A DNA stretch of 64,000 bases from the NCBI GenBank assembly GCA_910587655.1, contig CAJUND010000001.1, positions 124,001 through 188,000 on the forward strand, in the 5' to 3' direction. A program made the position numbers and the translations under genes. The stretch is from an uncultured Agathobacter sp. (GTDB lineage Bacteria > Bacillota > Clostridia > Lachnospirales > Lachnospiraceae). The notes beneath the pieces were generated by a model. It ran no database searches and was not told the origin of the DNA. It saw only the letters and a list, made by a program, of their open reading frames with translations. Numbering within the stretch: position 1 is the stretch's first letter; every line of letters starts with the position of its first letter. Of this stretch, positions 6,482-15,343 are shown one piece after another.

Positions 6482-7460
6482 TGCAGCAGGACTTAAGATT
6501 TCTGAGAAGATGAGAAGCCAGATTCGTGGTCTGAACAAAGCTTCCACAAACGCACAGGACGGCGTATCCTTACTGCAGACAGCAGAGGGTGCGTTAAATG
6601 AGACACACAGCATCTTACAGCGTATGAACGAGCTGGCAGTCCAGGGTGCAAACGACACGAACCAGAGTATTGACCGTGATGCAATTAACCAGGAGTTACA
6701 GGCCCTGACAGAGGAGATTGACCGTATCTCTCAGACAACCCAGTTCAACAAGCAGGGTCTTCTGGATGGAAGCTTTACTGGAAAGAACCTTCAGGTAGGT
6801 GCAAACCAGAATCAGAATATCACACTGAACATTGCGGCAATGAATGCGGCAGCAATTGGAATTAAGAAAACAATGGTTGGCAAGATGTCTGGATACTTTA
6901 CAACAAATGAAGTGGTAAAGGGTGGACAGAAAGCATCAGATTCCGCAACTTTAAGAAACAGTATCGGAGCGCTTGCGAGCTTAAATGCGCAGATAGGAAC
7001 TATAACTTCTATTGGGGCTCCTAATACACCATATTATAAAACACCAAATAATACGATTACCACTGTTTCTGGTGCCGTAAGAGCTTGCTATGCAGACCTG
7101 GCAAAGTGTGCGGCGCAAATTTTCAAGGTGGCAGAAAAAGCTGGAACCTCAGTTACCACCCCGAACGTAAGGGATTACCAGCAGGCAACGGGAACCATTA
7201 CAATGATCCAGAACGCAATCAACAATGTTTCCAGCCAGAGATCTGCACTCGGTGCATTACAGAACAGGTTAGAGCATACGATTGCCAACCTGGATAACGT
7301 GGCTGAGAACACCCAGGCGGCAGAATCCCGTATCCGTGATACAGATATGGCAAAAGAGATGGTGGAATACAGCAAGAACAACATCCTTGCACAGGCAGGA
7401 CAGTCCATGCTTGCACAGGCAAACCAGTCCAACCAGGGTGTACTTTCACTTTTACAGTAA
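6351..7460 (+). CDS. Flagellin
   Basis: 369 residues. The conserved D0/D1 N-terminal part (MVVQHNITAMNANRQLGV, KLSSGYKINRAADDAAGL) and C-terminal part (TQAAESRIRDTDMAKEMV, ending ANQSNQGVLSLLQ) are both intact, with a variable centre at about residues 175-290 that would be surface-exposed on the filament. The ribosome site CGGAGG is at 6337-6342. No sigma-D promoter is found immediately upstream; the only one nearby faces away inside the invertible segment. The MAF glycosyltransferase downstream suggests the filament is glycosylated. The csrA-like frame overlaps its 5' end. Confidence 0.97.
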   Translation: MAMVVQHNITAMNANRQLGVITSGQSKSAEKLSSGYKINRAADDAAGLKISEKMRSQIRGLNKASTNAQDGVSLLQTAEGALNETHSILQRMNELAVQGANDTNQSIDRDAINQELQALTEEIDRISQTTQFNKQGLLDGSFTGKNLQVGANQNQNITLNIAAMNAAAIGIKKTMVGKMSGYFTTNEVVKGGQKASDSATLRNSIGALASLNAQIGTITSIGAPNTPYYKTPNNTITTVSGAVRACYADLAKCAAQIFKVAEKAGTSVTTPNVRDYQQATGTITMIQNAINNVSSQRSALGALQNRLEHTIANLDNVAENTQAAESRIRDTDMAKEMVEYSKNNILAQAGQSMLAQANQSNQGVLSLLQ

Positions 7461-7478
7461 TCATTTGCTGGAATTTGA

Positions 7479-7507
7479 AGAACCGGCGTCTGCCGGTTCT
7501 TTTTTTA
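7479..7507 (+). terminator. Flagellin terminator
   Basis: AGAACCGGC (7479-7487) pairs with GCCGGTTCT (7492-7500), followed by a run of seven T. Confidence 0.93.
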
Positions 7508-7576
7508 AGGAAATAAACTAAAGAAGAAGTTCTATAATATATATTTTTCGTTACGCATGGAAGCAGCGTAAAGATT

Positions 7577-7918
7577 ATGGAGGATAGGGTGAACGAATTT
7601 ATAATTCTATTGCAGCAGCATTTAGAATCTGCCGAAAAAATAGGAAATAAAATTGAAAACGGCGAAGAATACATGGAGGAGATTCGACAGTATCTGCCTT
7701 CATTAAACCAGCTGGTTACAGAAATCTTTCGGATGGCACAGGACCCGGAGAACGGACTGGAGATTGATACGGAATTTGTCCTGCAGGTGCTGAATGATAT
7801 TTTATATGGAATCGAACACAGGGATTCTGTGTATCTGCTTGATGTCCTGCGGTATGGTCTGCTGGAAATTTATGATTATCTGGCAGAAGAAATTCAGAAT
7901 GGAGTGGGTAATGAATAA
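7577..7918 (+). CDS. Unknown small acidic helical protein upstream of MAF
   Basis: 113 residues, acidic and predicted all-helical (EFIILLQQHLESAEKIGNKI; VLQVLNDILYGIEHRDSVYL). No signal peptide or membrane segment. I do not recognise the family. It overlaps the start of the MAF glycosyltransferase by 8 bp, so the two are probably translationally coupled. By position it could be an accessory factor or chaperone for flagellin glycosylation. Confidence 0.75.
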   Translation: MEDRVNEFIILLQQHLESAEKIGNKIENGEEYMEEIRQYLPSLNQLVTEIFRMAQDPENGLEIDTEFVLQVLNDILYGIEHRDSVYLLDVLRYGLLEIYDYLAEEIQNGVGNE

Positions 7919-9872
7919 AGGAATTTATGAAAATAATATGGAAGCCCTTAAGAAGAAATATCCTGTGTGGGCAGCAATTTTAGAAAATAAAAGAAAAAAA
8001 CGTAACTTTGATGTGGTGGCGGAAAAAAGCCTGATGGGGGATACCATTTTAAAAATCAAAAAAGACGGCAGGGAATTATATCTGAATGGGAAGTATGCGC
8101 CATCTGCAGTGACTGAACGCTGGTTTGAAAAGCAGGAAACCATTGAGGAGTATGCTCCAATTGTGATTGTCGGAATTTCCAATGGGGAGCATATACGCCG
8201 GATTATGGAACGTGTACCTGAAACCTGCAACATTCTGGTTTATGAGCCGTCATTTGAATTGTTCCGCCGGGCGGTGCAGGAAGTGGATCTGTCTTTTCTG
8301 TTCCAGCCGGATATTCCGGTTGGCATTATGGTGGAAGGTCTGAATGAGCATGAGCGAAATGCATATTTTCATTTATTTATTTCATATGACAATATGACTT
8401 CCCTGCATTATTATATATCCGGAAATTACCAGGAACTGTTTCCAGAGGAAACCGGGGAATTTTTTGAATCACTGAAAAAACATATTTCAGAAATTCATAT
8501 TGGATGGAATACCAAGCTGCGGTATACCGACGTGAGGGCGGTCAATGTGCTGGCAAACCTTCACTATCTCTGCGAGGGATACAGTATCCGGGAACTTTTT
8601 GGCATGCTCCCGGAGGATGTGCCGGTGATTATTGTTGCTGCCGGACCCTCTTTAAATAAAAATATTATGGATTTAAAACAGGCTGTTGGGAAAGCTTGTA
8701 TTATTGCAACGGATACGGCTGTGAAGCCGCTTTTGAACGCCGGAATCATGCCGGATTTATTTGTTATTATTGACGGTCTTAAACCGGAAATACTTTTTCA
8801 GCATAAGGACATATCAAGGGTTCCCATGGTAACCATGACGGGAGTGTCCACCGAGCCCATGGCGCTGCACAAGGGCAGGAAATTTTTTTATTCAGCGGAT
8901 TTGGCACTGGAGGATGAGCTTACGGGGGATATTGTTTTTCCGCAGGGAATGGGGGATCGCGTCATTCCTTACCTTGTGACAGGGGGGAGTGTGGCAACGT
9001 CTGCCTATGCGCTGGGACTGAACATGGGGGCAAAGACCGTGATTCTGGTAGGGCAGGATCTTGCGATGACGGGGAACAGAACCCATGCAGACGGGACGTT
9101 TCAGGAAAAGATGGACCAGATTGATGCTGACAGCGGGGAATATTTTGAAGTAGAGTCTGTGGATGGCGGTAAGGTGCTGACCAGGGCGGATTTTGACAAG
9201 TACCGTATATGGTATGAGGATCATTTCAAAGAGTGGAACCACGTGAAGGTGATTGATGCAACAGAAGGCGGGGCACTGATTCATAATACTACGGTTATGA
9301 CACTGAAAAAAGCGGTGCAGAAATACTGTAAAAGAGAGTTTAATGTCAGATGGCATATTGCCCGCTGTAAAAAAATATTCACAGCGGAGACCAGGAAAAA
9401 GGTTCTGGAATATTTTGCAGGTGCTCCGAAGAAGCTGGACGAGGTGGGGAAAAGGGCAAAGGATGGCCTGAAGAATTATGAACACCTGGGGAAACTGGCA
9501 GAAAAAGCGGTAATATCTGAGCAGGAGCTTGGGAAGGTTTTAAAAAAAATAAAAAAATTAAACCATTATATGGAAACGGACTATATGGCAAGAACTGTTA
9601 TGGACAGTCTGGAAGGATTGAATTTCACGTTACGGCCGCTTGTTTACCAGAAGCAGGAAAATCGGGAAAAGGAACTGCTTGATGTGGCAAAACAGGGACA
9701 GGTACTTATGTATGGTGTAGCTGTGGCGGCGGATGAAATCAAAATGATTGCGGAGGGAACAGTTGTAAAATATGCGAAAGAACATTCTGTTGAAGAACAG
9801 AAAGCCGGAGTGCTTTTGTGTTTGAGGGATTGCTGCGATGGTGCATTGAAAGAAACGTCAGACGCGGAATGA
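7911..9872 (+). CDS. Motility-associated factor glycosyltransferase (MAF/DUF115)
   Basis: 654 residues. The DUF115/MptE-like core lies at about residues 235-400 (VPVIIVAAGPSLNKNI, IIATDTAVKPLLNAGI, TGGSVATSAYALGLNMG, VILVGQDLAMTGNRTHADGT). Such proteins attach sugars, often nonulosonic acids, to serine or threonine of flagellin in the cytoplasm before export. ATG 7911 has GGAG at 7901-7904. In-frame upstream codons back to 7794 overlap the previous gene and are unlikely. No nonulosonate biosynthesis genes are in the window. The C-terminal 150 residues are helical and unassigned. Confidence 0.92.
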   Translation: MNKGIYENNMEALKKKYPVWAAILENKRKKRNFDVVAEKSLMGDTILKIKKDGRELYLNGKYAPSAVTERWFEKQETIEEYAPIVIVGISNGEHIRRIMERVPETCNILVYEPSFELFRRAVQEVDLSFLFQPDIPVGIMVEGLNEHERNAYFHLFISYDNMTSLHYYISGNYQELFPEETGEFFESLKKHISEIHIGWNTKLRYTDVRAVNVLANLHYLCEGYSIRELFGMLPEDVPVIIVAAGPSLNKNIMDLKQAVGKACIIATDTAVKPLLNAGIMPDLFVIIDGLKPEILFQHKDISRVPMVTMTGVSTEPMALHKGRKFFYSADLALEDELTGDIVFPQGMGDRVIPYLVTGGSVATSAYALGLNMGAKTVILVGQDLAMTGNRTHADGTFQEKMDQIDADSGEYFEVESVDGGKVLTRADFDKYRIWYEDHFKEWNHVKVIDATEGGALIHNTTVMTLKKAVQKYCKREFNVRWHIARCKKIFTAETRKKVLEYFAGAPKKLDEVGKRAKDGLKNYEHLGKLAEKAVISEQELGKVLKKIKKLNHYMETDYMARTVMDSLEGLNFTLRPLVYQKQENREKELLDVAKQGQVLMYGVAVAADEIKMIAEGTVVKYAKEHSVEEQKAGVLLCLRDCCDGALKETSDAE

Positions 9873-9927
9873 GTTATGAAAAACCTGCCATGCGGCATCA
9901 GCCCGTATGCGAAGCAAAATGTTTGTG

Positions 9928-9961
9928 CAGGCAGTCATTTTATGAAGACTGCCTGTTTTTA
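9928..9961 (+). terminator. Rho-independent terminator
   Basis: CAGGCAGTC (9928-9936) pairs with GACTGCCTG (9947-9955), followed by TTTTT. It closes the MAF operon. Confidence 0.88.
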
Positions 9962-10020
9962 TTTTAAAACCACTGGAACTTCCTGACCTGCGATGCTATA
10001 ATATCCGTAAGGAGAACAGC

Positions 10021-10935
10021 ATGGAAGAGGCTTATACAAAGGAAGATGAAAACAAAATACAGTGGCACCAGGCGTTTGTAGGGGCAATGTACTGTGAGCT
10101 TGGTGATGATATTAACCGTGTGGAATTTAACCCGGAATACAGTATCACCAGAAAACCCCTGCAGATGGATCTTCTGATTGTGAAAAAGATTACAAAAAAC
10201 GGTGTCCCCGCGGAATTATCCAGCAGTATAGGGAAAATGTTCAGTGAGTATAATATTATTGAATATAAATCACCGGACGATGAGCTTGGGATTGACGCCT
10301 TCTTCCAGGCGTATACCTATGCCTGCTATTATAAGAGCAGTGCTGACAAGGAAAACGAACGCAGGGATCAGGATATTACGGTGGTGCTTGTAAAGCAGAG
10401 GTATCCGGTCATACTTACCCGTTACCTGGAAAGCAGGGGGTGCGTTATAACAGAGAAGCAGCCCGGCATCAGCACTGTTTCTGGGAGCCTGTTTTTTAAT
10501 GTTGTTATATTTACGACAGGAAAAATGAAACCTGAAAACAATATGTGGCTGAACGCGCTGCGCGGCAACCTTGAGCGTGAAAATTACGGCAGGCTTGCGC
10601 GGGAAAGCACCAGGCTGAAGGGAAAAGCGGCAGAATACGGGGAAGCCGTGCTGTCAGTTGTGGATAAGGCAAATTTTAAGCAGGTCCAGGAGTGGAAGGA
10701 GGATGAGGATATGGCATCATTATTATATGAAGCAAGGGCAGAAGGAATGCAGCAGGGAATGCAGCGCGGGATGCAGCAGGGGATGCAGCGTGGAATGCAG
10801 CAGGGAATACAGCAGGTTGCAATTGGGATGTTAAAGGCCAATAAATTGTCCGTTAATGAAATATCCATGTATTCCGGTCTTTCCGTAAAAGAGGTCGAAA
10901 TGCTTGCGGATAAAATAAATAATTCGGAGGAATAA
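10021..10935 (+). CDS. Rpn-family PD-(D/E)XK nuclease/transposase-like protein
   Basis: 304 residues. A PD-(D/E)XK core is visible: acidic residue in LQMDLLIVKK (about residue 50) and the E-x-K motif in NIIEYKSPDDELGID (about 78-92). The C-terminal end has a GMQQGMQR repeat tract (about 240-262) and a terminal helix pair (ISMYSGLSVKEVEMLADKI). Rpn proteins nick or cut DNA and promote recombination; some act in phage defence with an internally translated C-terminal partner. AAGGAG precedes the ATG. The next gene follows after 1 bp. The repeat tract is encoded by 12-bp units around 10744-10810. Confidence 0.8.
   Translation: MEEAYTKEDENKIQWHQAFVGAMYCELGDDINRVEFNPEYSITRKPLQMDLLIVKKITKNGVPAELSSSIGKMFSEYNIIEYKSPDDELGIDAFFQAYTYACYYKSSADKENERRDQDITVVLVKQRYPVILTRYLESRGCVITEKQPGISTVSGSLFFNVVIFTTGKMKPENNMWLNALRGNLERENYGRLARESTRLKGKAAEYGEAVLSVVDKANFKQVQEWKEDEDMASLLYEARAEGMQQGMQRGMQQGMQRGMQQGIQQVAIGMLKANKLSVNEISMYSGLSVKEVEMLADKINNSEE
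10744..10810 (+). repeat. 12-bp tandem repeat encoding GMQQ/GMQR units
   Basis: Units close to GGAATGCAGCAG repeat about 5.5 times. The length is a multiple of three, so changes in copy number would lengthen or shorten the linker without breaking the frame. Confidence 0.85.
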
Positions 10936-10936
10936 G

Positions 10937-11881
10937 ATGTTTAGAAAACAAGAGTTAAGCCAGCTTCTCGGCGGGTGCCTGACGGATTATAATACCTATG
11001 CCCGCGGTACATACCGGGGATACCAGGTAATATTTGACCTGCGCGAATCGGACGCATCTGCATATTATGTAACAATCAACGCAACTGCCCCGAACCAGGA
11101 AGCTTTCTCAGCACTTACCAGGTACCTGGAGGAGCAGAAGGCGAATCATGAGAATCTTGATAATTTTACCTGCTTTGAGCATTATATCAGACTGGAGCTG
11201 CTCTCTTTTAAGTTTGTAAAAAAGATACCGCCTGTTTTTAACGGGATTATTGATTCCGTTATCCAGTATATCACGATGCAGGGATTTACTGCCGGCTGCC
11301 CGAACTGCGGCGATTCCACAGCGGTTCTGGACTGTTACCGGATTAATGATATGCACCAGATGCTTTGCGGGAACTGTTCCCGTGAGGTTGAGGCGCTTCT
11401 TGAGGATGCCAGAACCGTTGTCAGGGAACAGAAAAGCTCCCTGGTTCCCGGTCTGGTCGGCGCATTTCTCGGAGCACTGATTGGCGCGGCGCTGTGGATT
11501 GGAATTTACAAGCTTGGGTACATAGCAGGAATCGCAGGTGCCGTTACAATTATCTGTGCCTTAAAAGGGTATGAGAAGTTCGGCGGTGCAATGGACGTCA
11601 AGGGCGTACTTGCCAGTGTTATTATTTCCGCTGTTATGATTTATTTTGCAAACAATCTCGCATGGGCATGGGAAGCGTATGATGCACTTAAGGCATATGG
11701 CTGTACTTTTTCAGACGCATACCGCGGACTCCATGATATTTTAGTTGAGTCGGATTCGCTGAGAAGTTACTATGCAGACCTTGGCATTGGATATTTTCTG
11801 ACGCTTATCTGTTCAGTCGGAACAATTGTCAACGCGTTTCGTGCCAGTACGGGCAGCTATAAAATGAAAAAAGCACAGTAG
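10937..11881 (+). CDS. Membrane protein with a zinc-ribbon-like motif, unknown function
   Basis: 314 residues. The cytosolic N-terminal half carries CPNCGDS (about 121) and CGNC (about 147), a likely four-cysteine zinc site. Four to five hydrophobic segments follow (about 174-290). The last gene of a pair with the Rpn-type gene, separated by 1 bp, with GGAGGAATAAG serving as its ribosome site. I do not recognise a named family; it may be a general membrane protein of the Lachnospiraceae. Confidence 0.75.
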   Translation: MFRKQELSQLLGGCLTDYNTYARGTYRGYQVIFDLRESDASAYYVTINATAPNQEAFSALTRYLEEQKANHENLDNFTCFEHYIRLELLSFKFVKKIPPVFNGIIDSVIQYITMQGFTAGCPNCGDSTAVLDCYRINDMHQMLCGNCSREVEALLEDARTVVREQKSSLVPGLVGAFLGALIGAALWIGIYKLGYIAGIAGAVTIICALKGYEKFGGAMDVKGVLASVIISAVMIYFANNLAWAWEAYDALKAYGCTFSDAYRGLHDILVESDSLRSYYADLGIGYFLTLICSVGTIVNAFRASTGSYKMKKAQ

Positions 11882-11884
11882 CGT

Positions 11885-12691
11885 TTAAAGCAGCTCTGCC
11901 GGTCCTGATATTACCTCACGCTCCACATACAGAATGCTGTCGGGACGGGCGTTCATGCTCCATTTTACCAGTGTCATTTTACCGCATTCTATTTCAATGC
12001 AGGTAATGCAGCGGGGGTGTACACAGCTTCCGGTATTACAGTAGTATCCAATGTCTTCTGACAGAACGGGACGGTGCGTGTGCCCGGTAATTAAAATGTG
12101 ACGGCGGTCTGCGGCCCAGTGTTCCAGACTTCCCTCGCATTTTTCTTTTACTGCATAGTTTTTGGCGGCGCTGGTGGGGTCTAAAACACCCATATTTTCC
12201 AGCGGACTCCATACGTAGCGGACAAGAAAGCGCGCCAGCGGCCAGAAGACGGAATTAAGCAGGCTCGCCTGGTGTCCGTGCGTTAAATACAGGGAGCGTT
12301 CCGGTTTTTCTTTTGCATATAATATAATGCCTTCCTGGTAGGCAGGGCTTTTTTTCATAACGATATTGTGGTTTCCGTAAATCAGATAAAGCCGGCTGCG
12401 CCGTTCAAATTTTTCAAACATTTCATACACATCGCTGTGAATATCGGTAATATTGTGCATGCACCGGTTTTCCCACAGTTCTTCCCCGTCTCCCAGTTCA
12501 ATATAAGTAAACCCGTTCCGGTAGTAATGTTCCATTGCAGCAAAATACAGGTGCTGGTTTTTTAGAAAATTGTCTGATGAAGTGCCCACGCCCCTGTGGC
12601 AGTCGCTCACAAGGGCGTATTTTGAGCATTTGTTCAGCGGCAGGACAGGTGCCTGCGCAAACGCGCGGTCCAAACGGTTTGAAATACTCAT
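11885..12691 (-). CDS. Calcineurin-like metallophosphoesterase
   Basis: 268 residues from ATG 12691, chosen because GGAG lies about 7 nt upstream; the longer frame begins at a TTG (12706) with no ribosome site. Metal-binding motifs are in order: SDCHRG (D-x-H), ELGDGEELWEN, IYGNHN, THGHQ and GHTHRP. The GD-x-x-D aspartate is replaced by Glu or shifted. Likely a hydrolase of phosphodiesters or phosphoproteins; the substrate is unknown. The family includes UDP-2,3-diacylglucosamine hydrolase-like enzymes. It ends 3 bp from the convergent membrane protein gene. Confidence 0.85.
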   Translation of the reverse strand: MSISNRLDRAFAQAPVLPLNKCSKYALVSDCHRGVGTSSDNFLKNQHLYFAAMEHYYRNGFTYIELGDGEELWENRCMHNITDIHSDVYEMFEKFERRSRLYLIYGNHNIVMKKSPAYQEGIILYAKEKPERSLYLTHGHQASLLNSVFWPLARFLVRYVWSPLENMGVLDPTSAAKNYAVKEKCEGSLEHWAADRRHILITGHTHRPVLSEDIGYYCNTGSCVHPRCITCIEIECGKMTLVKWSMNARPDSILYVEREVISGPAELL

Positions 12692-12753
12692 ATACAGTTT
12701 CTCCAATAAATGTAATGCCCTAAAAGGGCATTGCCTGCGTAAATCAGCGGAAG

Positions 12754-13701
12754 TTAACGGCAGCAGCAGTTCTTTTTACAGCAGCGTTTTTTCGGCGGTC
12801 TGCATCCATGCTTTTTATGGCAGTGCCTGTGGAACCTGTGCAGCCGCAGAATCCTCCGGAAAATTGCCGGGAGGAAATAATAAAGGTACAGAATCCGGTC
12901 AGCTGTACAAGTAAACGGTTTTGTCACCCACAGATAGAGTTTGCAGTACATGCGGTTCAGGCACTGTGAAAACCAGCGGTGGAAACGTGTCAGAATACCG
13001 TAATGTGCGTCTTCTGCAGCATGGAATACAAAAGATACACAGCATCCCTGCACGCAGATTTTTTCTGCATCAAAACCCGTCTGGCATAATCCGCGGCAGA
13101 ATGCCTCGCACATTTTTTCGTCTGGAAAACATATGGAAGCTTCCAGACAGAGTTCCGCGGGTCTTGAAAAACAGCCCGGCAGAAACGCGGTCAGCCACCA
13201 GTGCCGTTGGGAAAGTCCGGCAAGTTCCTCGCCGTTTTTATACAGCCGCAGGGTGCACGGCAGCATTTCATTTTCTTCCGCGGCGGAAAAGACGGTGGTC
13301 TTATATTCTGCTTTGGAAAGAATTTTATCTGCGTGGTAGATACCGATTTCTGCCCCGGTATTGATGCCGTACTGGCCTTTCCAGAATTCAACCAGCCAGG
13401 TTTTTCCCTGGTAGTCGAAATACACCGGAAGGGCGTCAAAGACCATATTAAACCTCGGCGCCATGTAGTCGTACAGCCAGGTGTAACCGGCGGTTTTCTG
13501 CCATGCATCAACTGTGGAAGAGAAAAAAGCGCCGCCGCAGTGGTAGTCGTAACCAAACGGCTCTCCCAGTTCATCCAGCAGCGCGCATTTCTGGCATTTA
13601 TCCATGCATCTGACGCGGCAGATAATCTTTCTCCTGCGGACAATGCAGAAGACGGAGCAGAAAAGAACGAGCAGCAGTAAGATTAACAGAGCGTAATACA
13701 T
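12754..13701 (-). CDS. DUF4474 protein with Cys/His-rich tail
   Basis: 315 residues with an N-terminal membrane anchor (about 2-20). A DUF4474 core follows (GYDYHCGGAFFSSTVDAWQ, WLVEFWKGQYGINTGAEIGIY). The C-terminal end is strikingly basic and rich in Cys and His (final 30 residues contain about seven Cys and six His), which may bind metal. The function of DUF4474 is unknown. Encoded upstream of the phosphoesterase on the same strand with a 62-bp gap. Confidence 0.8.
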   Translation of the reverse strand: MYYALLILLLLVLFCSVFCIVRRRKIICRVRCMDKCQKCALLDELGEPFGYDYHCGGAFFSSTVDAWQKTAGYTWLYDYMAPRFNMVFDALPVYFDYQGKTWLVEFWKGQYGINTGAEIGIYHADKILSKAEYKTTVFSAAEENEMLPCTLRLYKNGEELAGLSQRHWWLTAFLPGCFSRPAELCLEASICFPDEKMCEAFCRGLCQTGFDAEKICVQGCCVSFVFHAAEDAHYGILTRFHRWFSQCLNRMYCKLYLWVTKPFTCTADRILYLYYFLPAIFRRILRLHRFHRHCHKKHGCRPPKKRCCKKNCCCR

Positions 13702-13801
13702 AACCTATCATCCTATGATGTTTTACTCTATTTTATGCCGGTAAATTTAAGGGGTGTATGAAAACAGACAGTGTACAATACTCTTTTCATGAATGAAAAA
13801 A

Positions 13802-13902
13802 TGTCAAATTGCCCCAGACTATGGTATAATAAGCAAAGAACGCTTATTATACTGCGCGGAAAGAACACCGCGCATATAGCATCGTCAATCACAGATTGAC
13901 GA
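13802..13902 (+). promoter_or_regulatory. Promoter and structured leader of the purine permease
   Basis: An extended -10 TGGTATAAT (TATAAT at 13825-13830) lies 17 nt after a weak -35 TGTCAA. The leader then forms TGCGCGG (13853-13859)/CCGCGCA (13868-13874) and TCGTCAATC (13882-13890)/GATTGACGA (13894-13902). The -10 itself lies in a third inverted repeat (ATAATAAGC/GCTTATTAT). I could not match the conserved loops of the purine riboswitch. The region 13702-13801 shows no gene. Confidence 0.5.
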
Positions 13903-13943
13903 TAATATAAAATAACTTTGGTTTTTTCTATGGGGGAATAAAA

Positions 13944-15302
13944 ATGTTAGAAAAACTGTTTCAGCTGAAAGAAAACAATACAACTGTCAGAACAGAAGTC
14001 ATTGCCGGAATCACGACATTTATGACAATGGCATACATTCTGGCAGTAAATCCGAATCTGCTTTCCGCATCAGGAATGGATGCGACGGCAGTGCTGATTG
14101 CCACCTGCCTGGCATCCTTTATCGGTACGCTTGCCATGGCGCTGCTGGCAAATTATCCGTTTGCGCTGGCACCGGGCATGGGGCTGAATGCATATTTTGC
14201 ATTTACCGTGTGCGGAACAATGGGTTATTCGTGGAAGGTGGCGCTGGTTGCCGTGTTCGCTGAGGGAATCATTTTTATTGTGCTGTCACTGACAAATGTC
14301 AGGGAGGCGGTGTTCAATGCCATTCCGCTGTCGCTGAAAAAAGGCGTGGGAGCCGGAATCGGTCTGTTTATCGCATTTATCGGACTGCAGGGGGCGCATG
14401 TTGTCGTGGACAACTCCTCAACGCTGCTTTCCTATGTGGATTTCAGGGAAAACTGGCACACGGAAGGAATCTGCGCGCTGCTGGCGTTAGCCGGACTCCT
14501 TCTGACCGCAGTTTTGTATATTAAAAAAGTAAAAGGTTCAATTTTAATCGGGATTCTTGCGACATGGATTCTTGGTATGCTCTGCCAGGCGGCGGGGATT
14601 TACCAGCCGGATGCGGAGGCAGGATTTTATTCCCTGTATCCGTTGCTTGCCCTTACCGATTTTTCAAAAATCGGGGAAACCTTCGGGCAGTGTTTTACCG
14701 CTGATTTTGGCGGCGTAGGAGTGCTTAATTTTATTGTTGTGCTGCTGTCATTTTTATTTGTGGACATGTTTGATACGATTGGAACCCTGATTGGTGTATC
14801 GGATAAAGCTGGAATGCTGGACCAGGACGGGAAGCTTCCGCGTGTGAAGCAGGCGCTGCTTGCGGATGCGATTGCAACCTCTGCAGGTGCGGTGCTTGGA
14901 ACTTCAACCACCACAACCTTTGTGGAAAGTTCCGCCGGGGTTGGCGCAGGAGCCAGAACAGGACTGGCTTCCGTTACCACAGGATTTATGTTTTTGCTTG
15001 CCATTTTCTTTGCCCCGGTATTTACTGCGATTCCGGGATTTGCAACTGCCCCGGCGCTTATATTTGTGGGATTTCTGATGGTATCTGCAATTGTAAAAAT
15101 TGATTTTGAGGATATGTCGGAAGCGGTTCCGGCATACCTCTGTCTGATTGCCATGCCGTTAATGTACAGTATTGCAGAAGGAATTGCAGTTGGTGTTATT
15201 TCCTATGTAATCATCAATATGGTCTGCGGTAAGGCGAAGAAGATTACGCCGCTTATGTATGTCCTGGCAGTGCTGTTTATCTGTAAATACATTTTTCTGT
15301 AA
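13944..15302 (+). CDS. NCS2-family guanine/hypoxanthine (adenine) permease
   Basis: 452 residues and about 12-14 membrane segments. It belongs to the AzgA/PbuG branch of NCS2 transporters: it starts LFQLKENNTTVRTEVIAGITTFMTMAYIL, and has the APGMGLNAYF motif and LFVDMFDTIGTLIG. Expected role: proton-coupled uptake of purine bases across the cytoplasmic membrane. GGGGGAA precedes the ATG. Monocistronic by spacing; the next gene is a response regulator 41 bp on. Confidence 0.95.
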   Translation: MLEKLFQLKENNTTVRTEVIAGITTFMTMAYILAVNPNLLSASGMDATAVLIATCLASFIGTLAMALLANYPFALAPGMGLNAYFAFTVCGTMGYSWKVALVAVFAEGIIFIVLSLTNVREAVFNAIPLSLKKGVGAGIGLFIAFIGLQGAHVVVDNSSTLLSYVDFRENWHTEGICALLALAGLLLTAVLYIKKVKGSILIGILATWILGMLCQAAGIYQPDAEAGFYSLYPLLALTDFSKIGETFGQCFTADFGGVGVLNFIVVLLSFLFVDMFDTIGTLIGVSDKAGMLDQDGKLPRVKQALLADAIATSAGAVLGTSTTTTFVESSAGVGAGARTGLASVTTGFMFLLAIFFAPVFTAIPGFATAPALIFVGFLMVSAIVKIDFEDMSEAVPAYLCLIAMPLMYSIAEGIAVGVISYVIINMVCGKAKKITPLMYVLAVLFICKYIFL

Positions 15303-15343
15303 ACAGCCGGGCAAACTCAGCATGAACTTTAGGAGAGCCGTAT

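Noticed and set aside
13741..13943. Purine riboswitch before the NCS2 permease
   Set aside because: The conserved P2/P3 loop sequences and P1 arrangement are not present; only two unrelated hairpins are seen.
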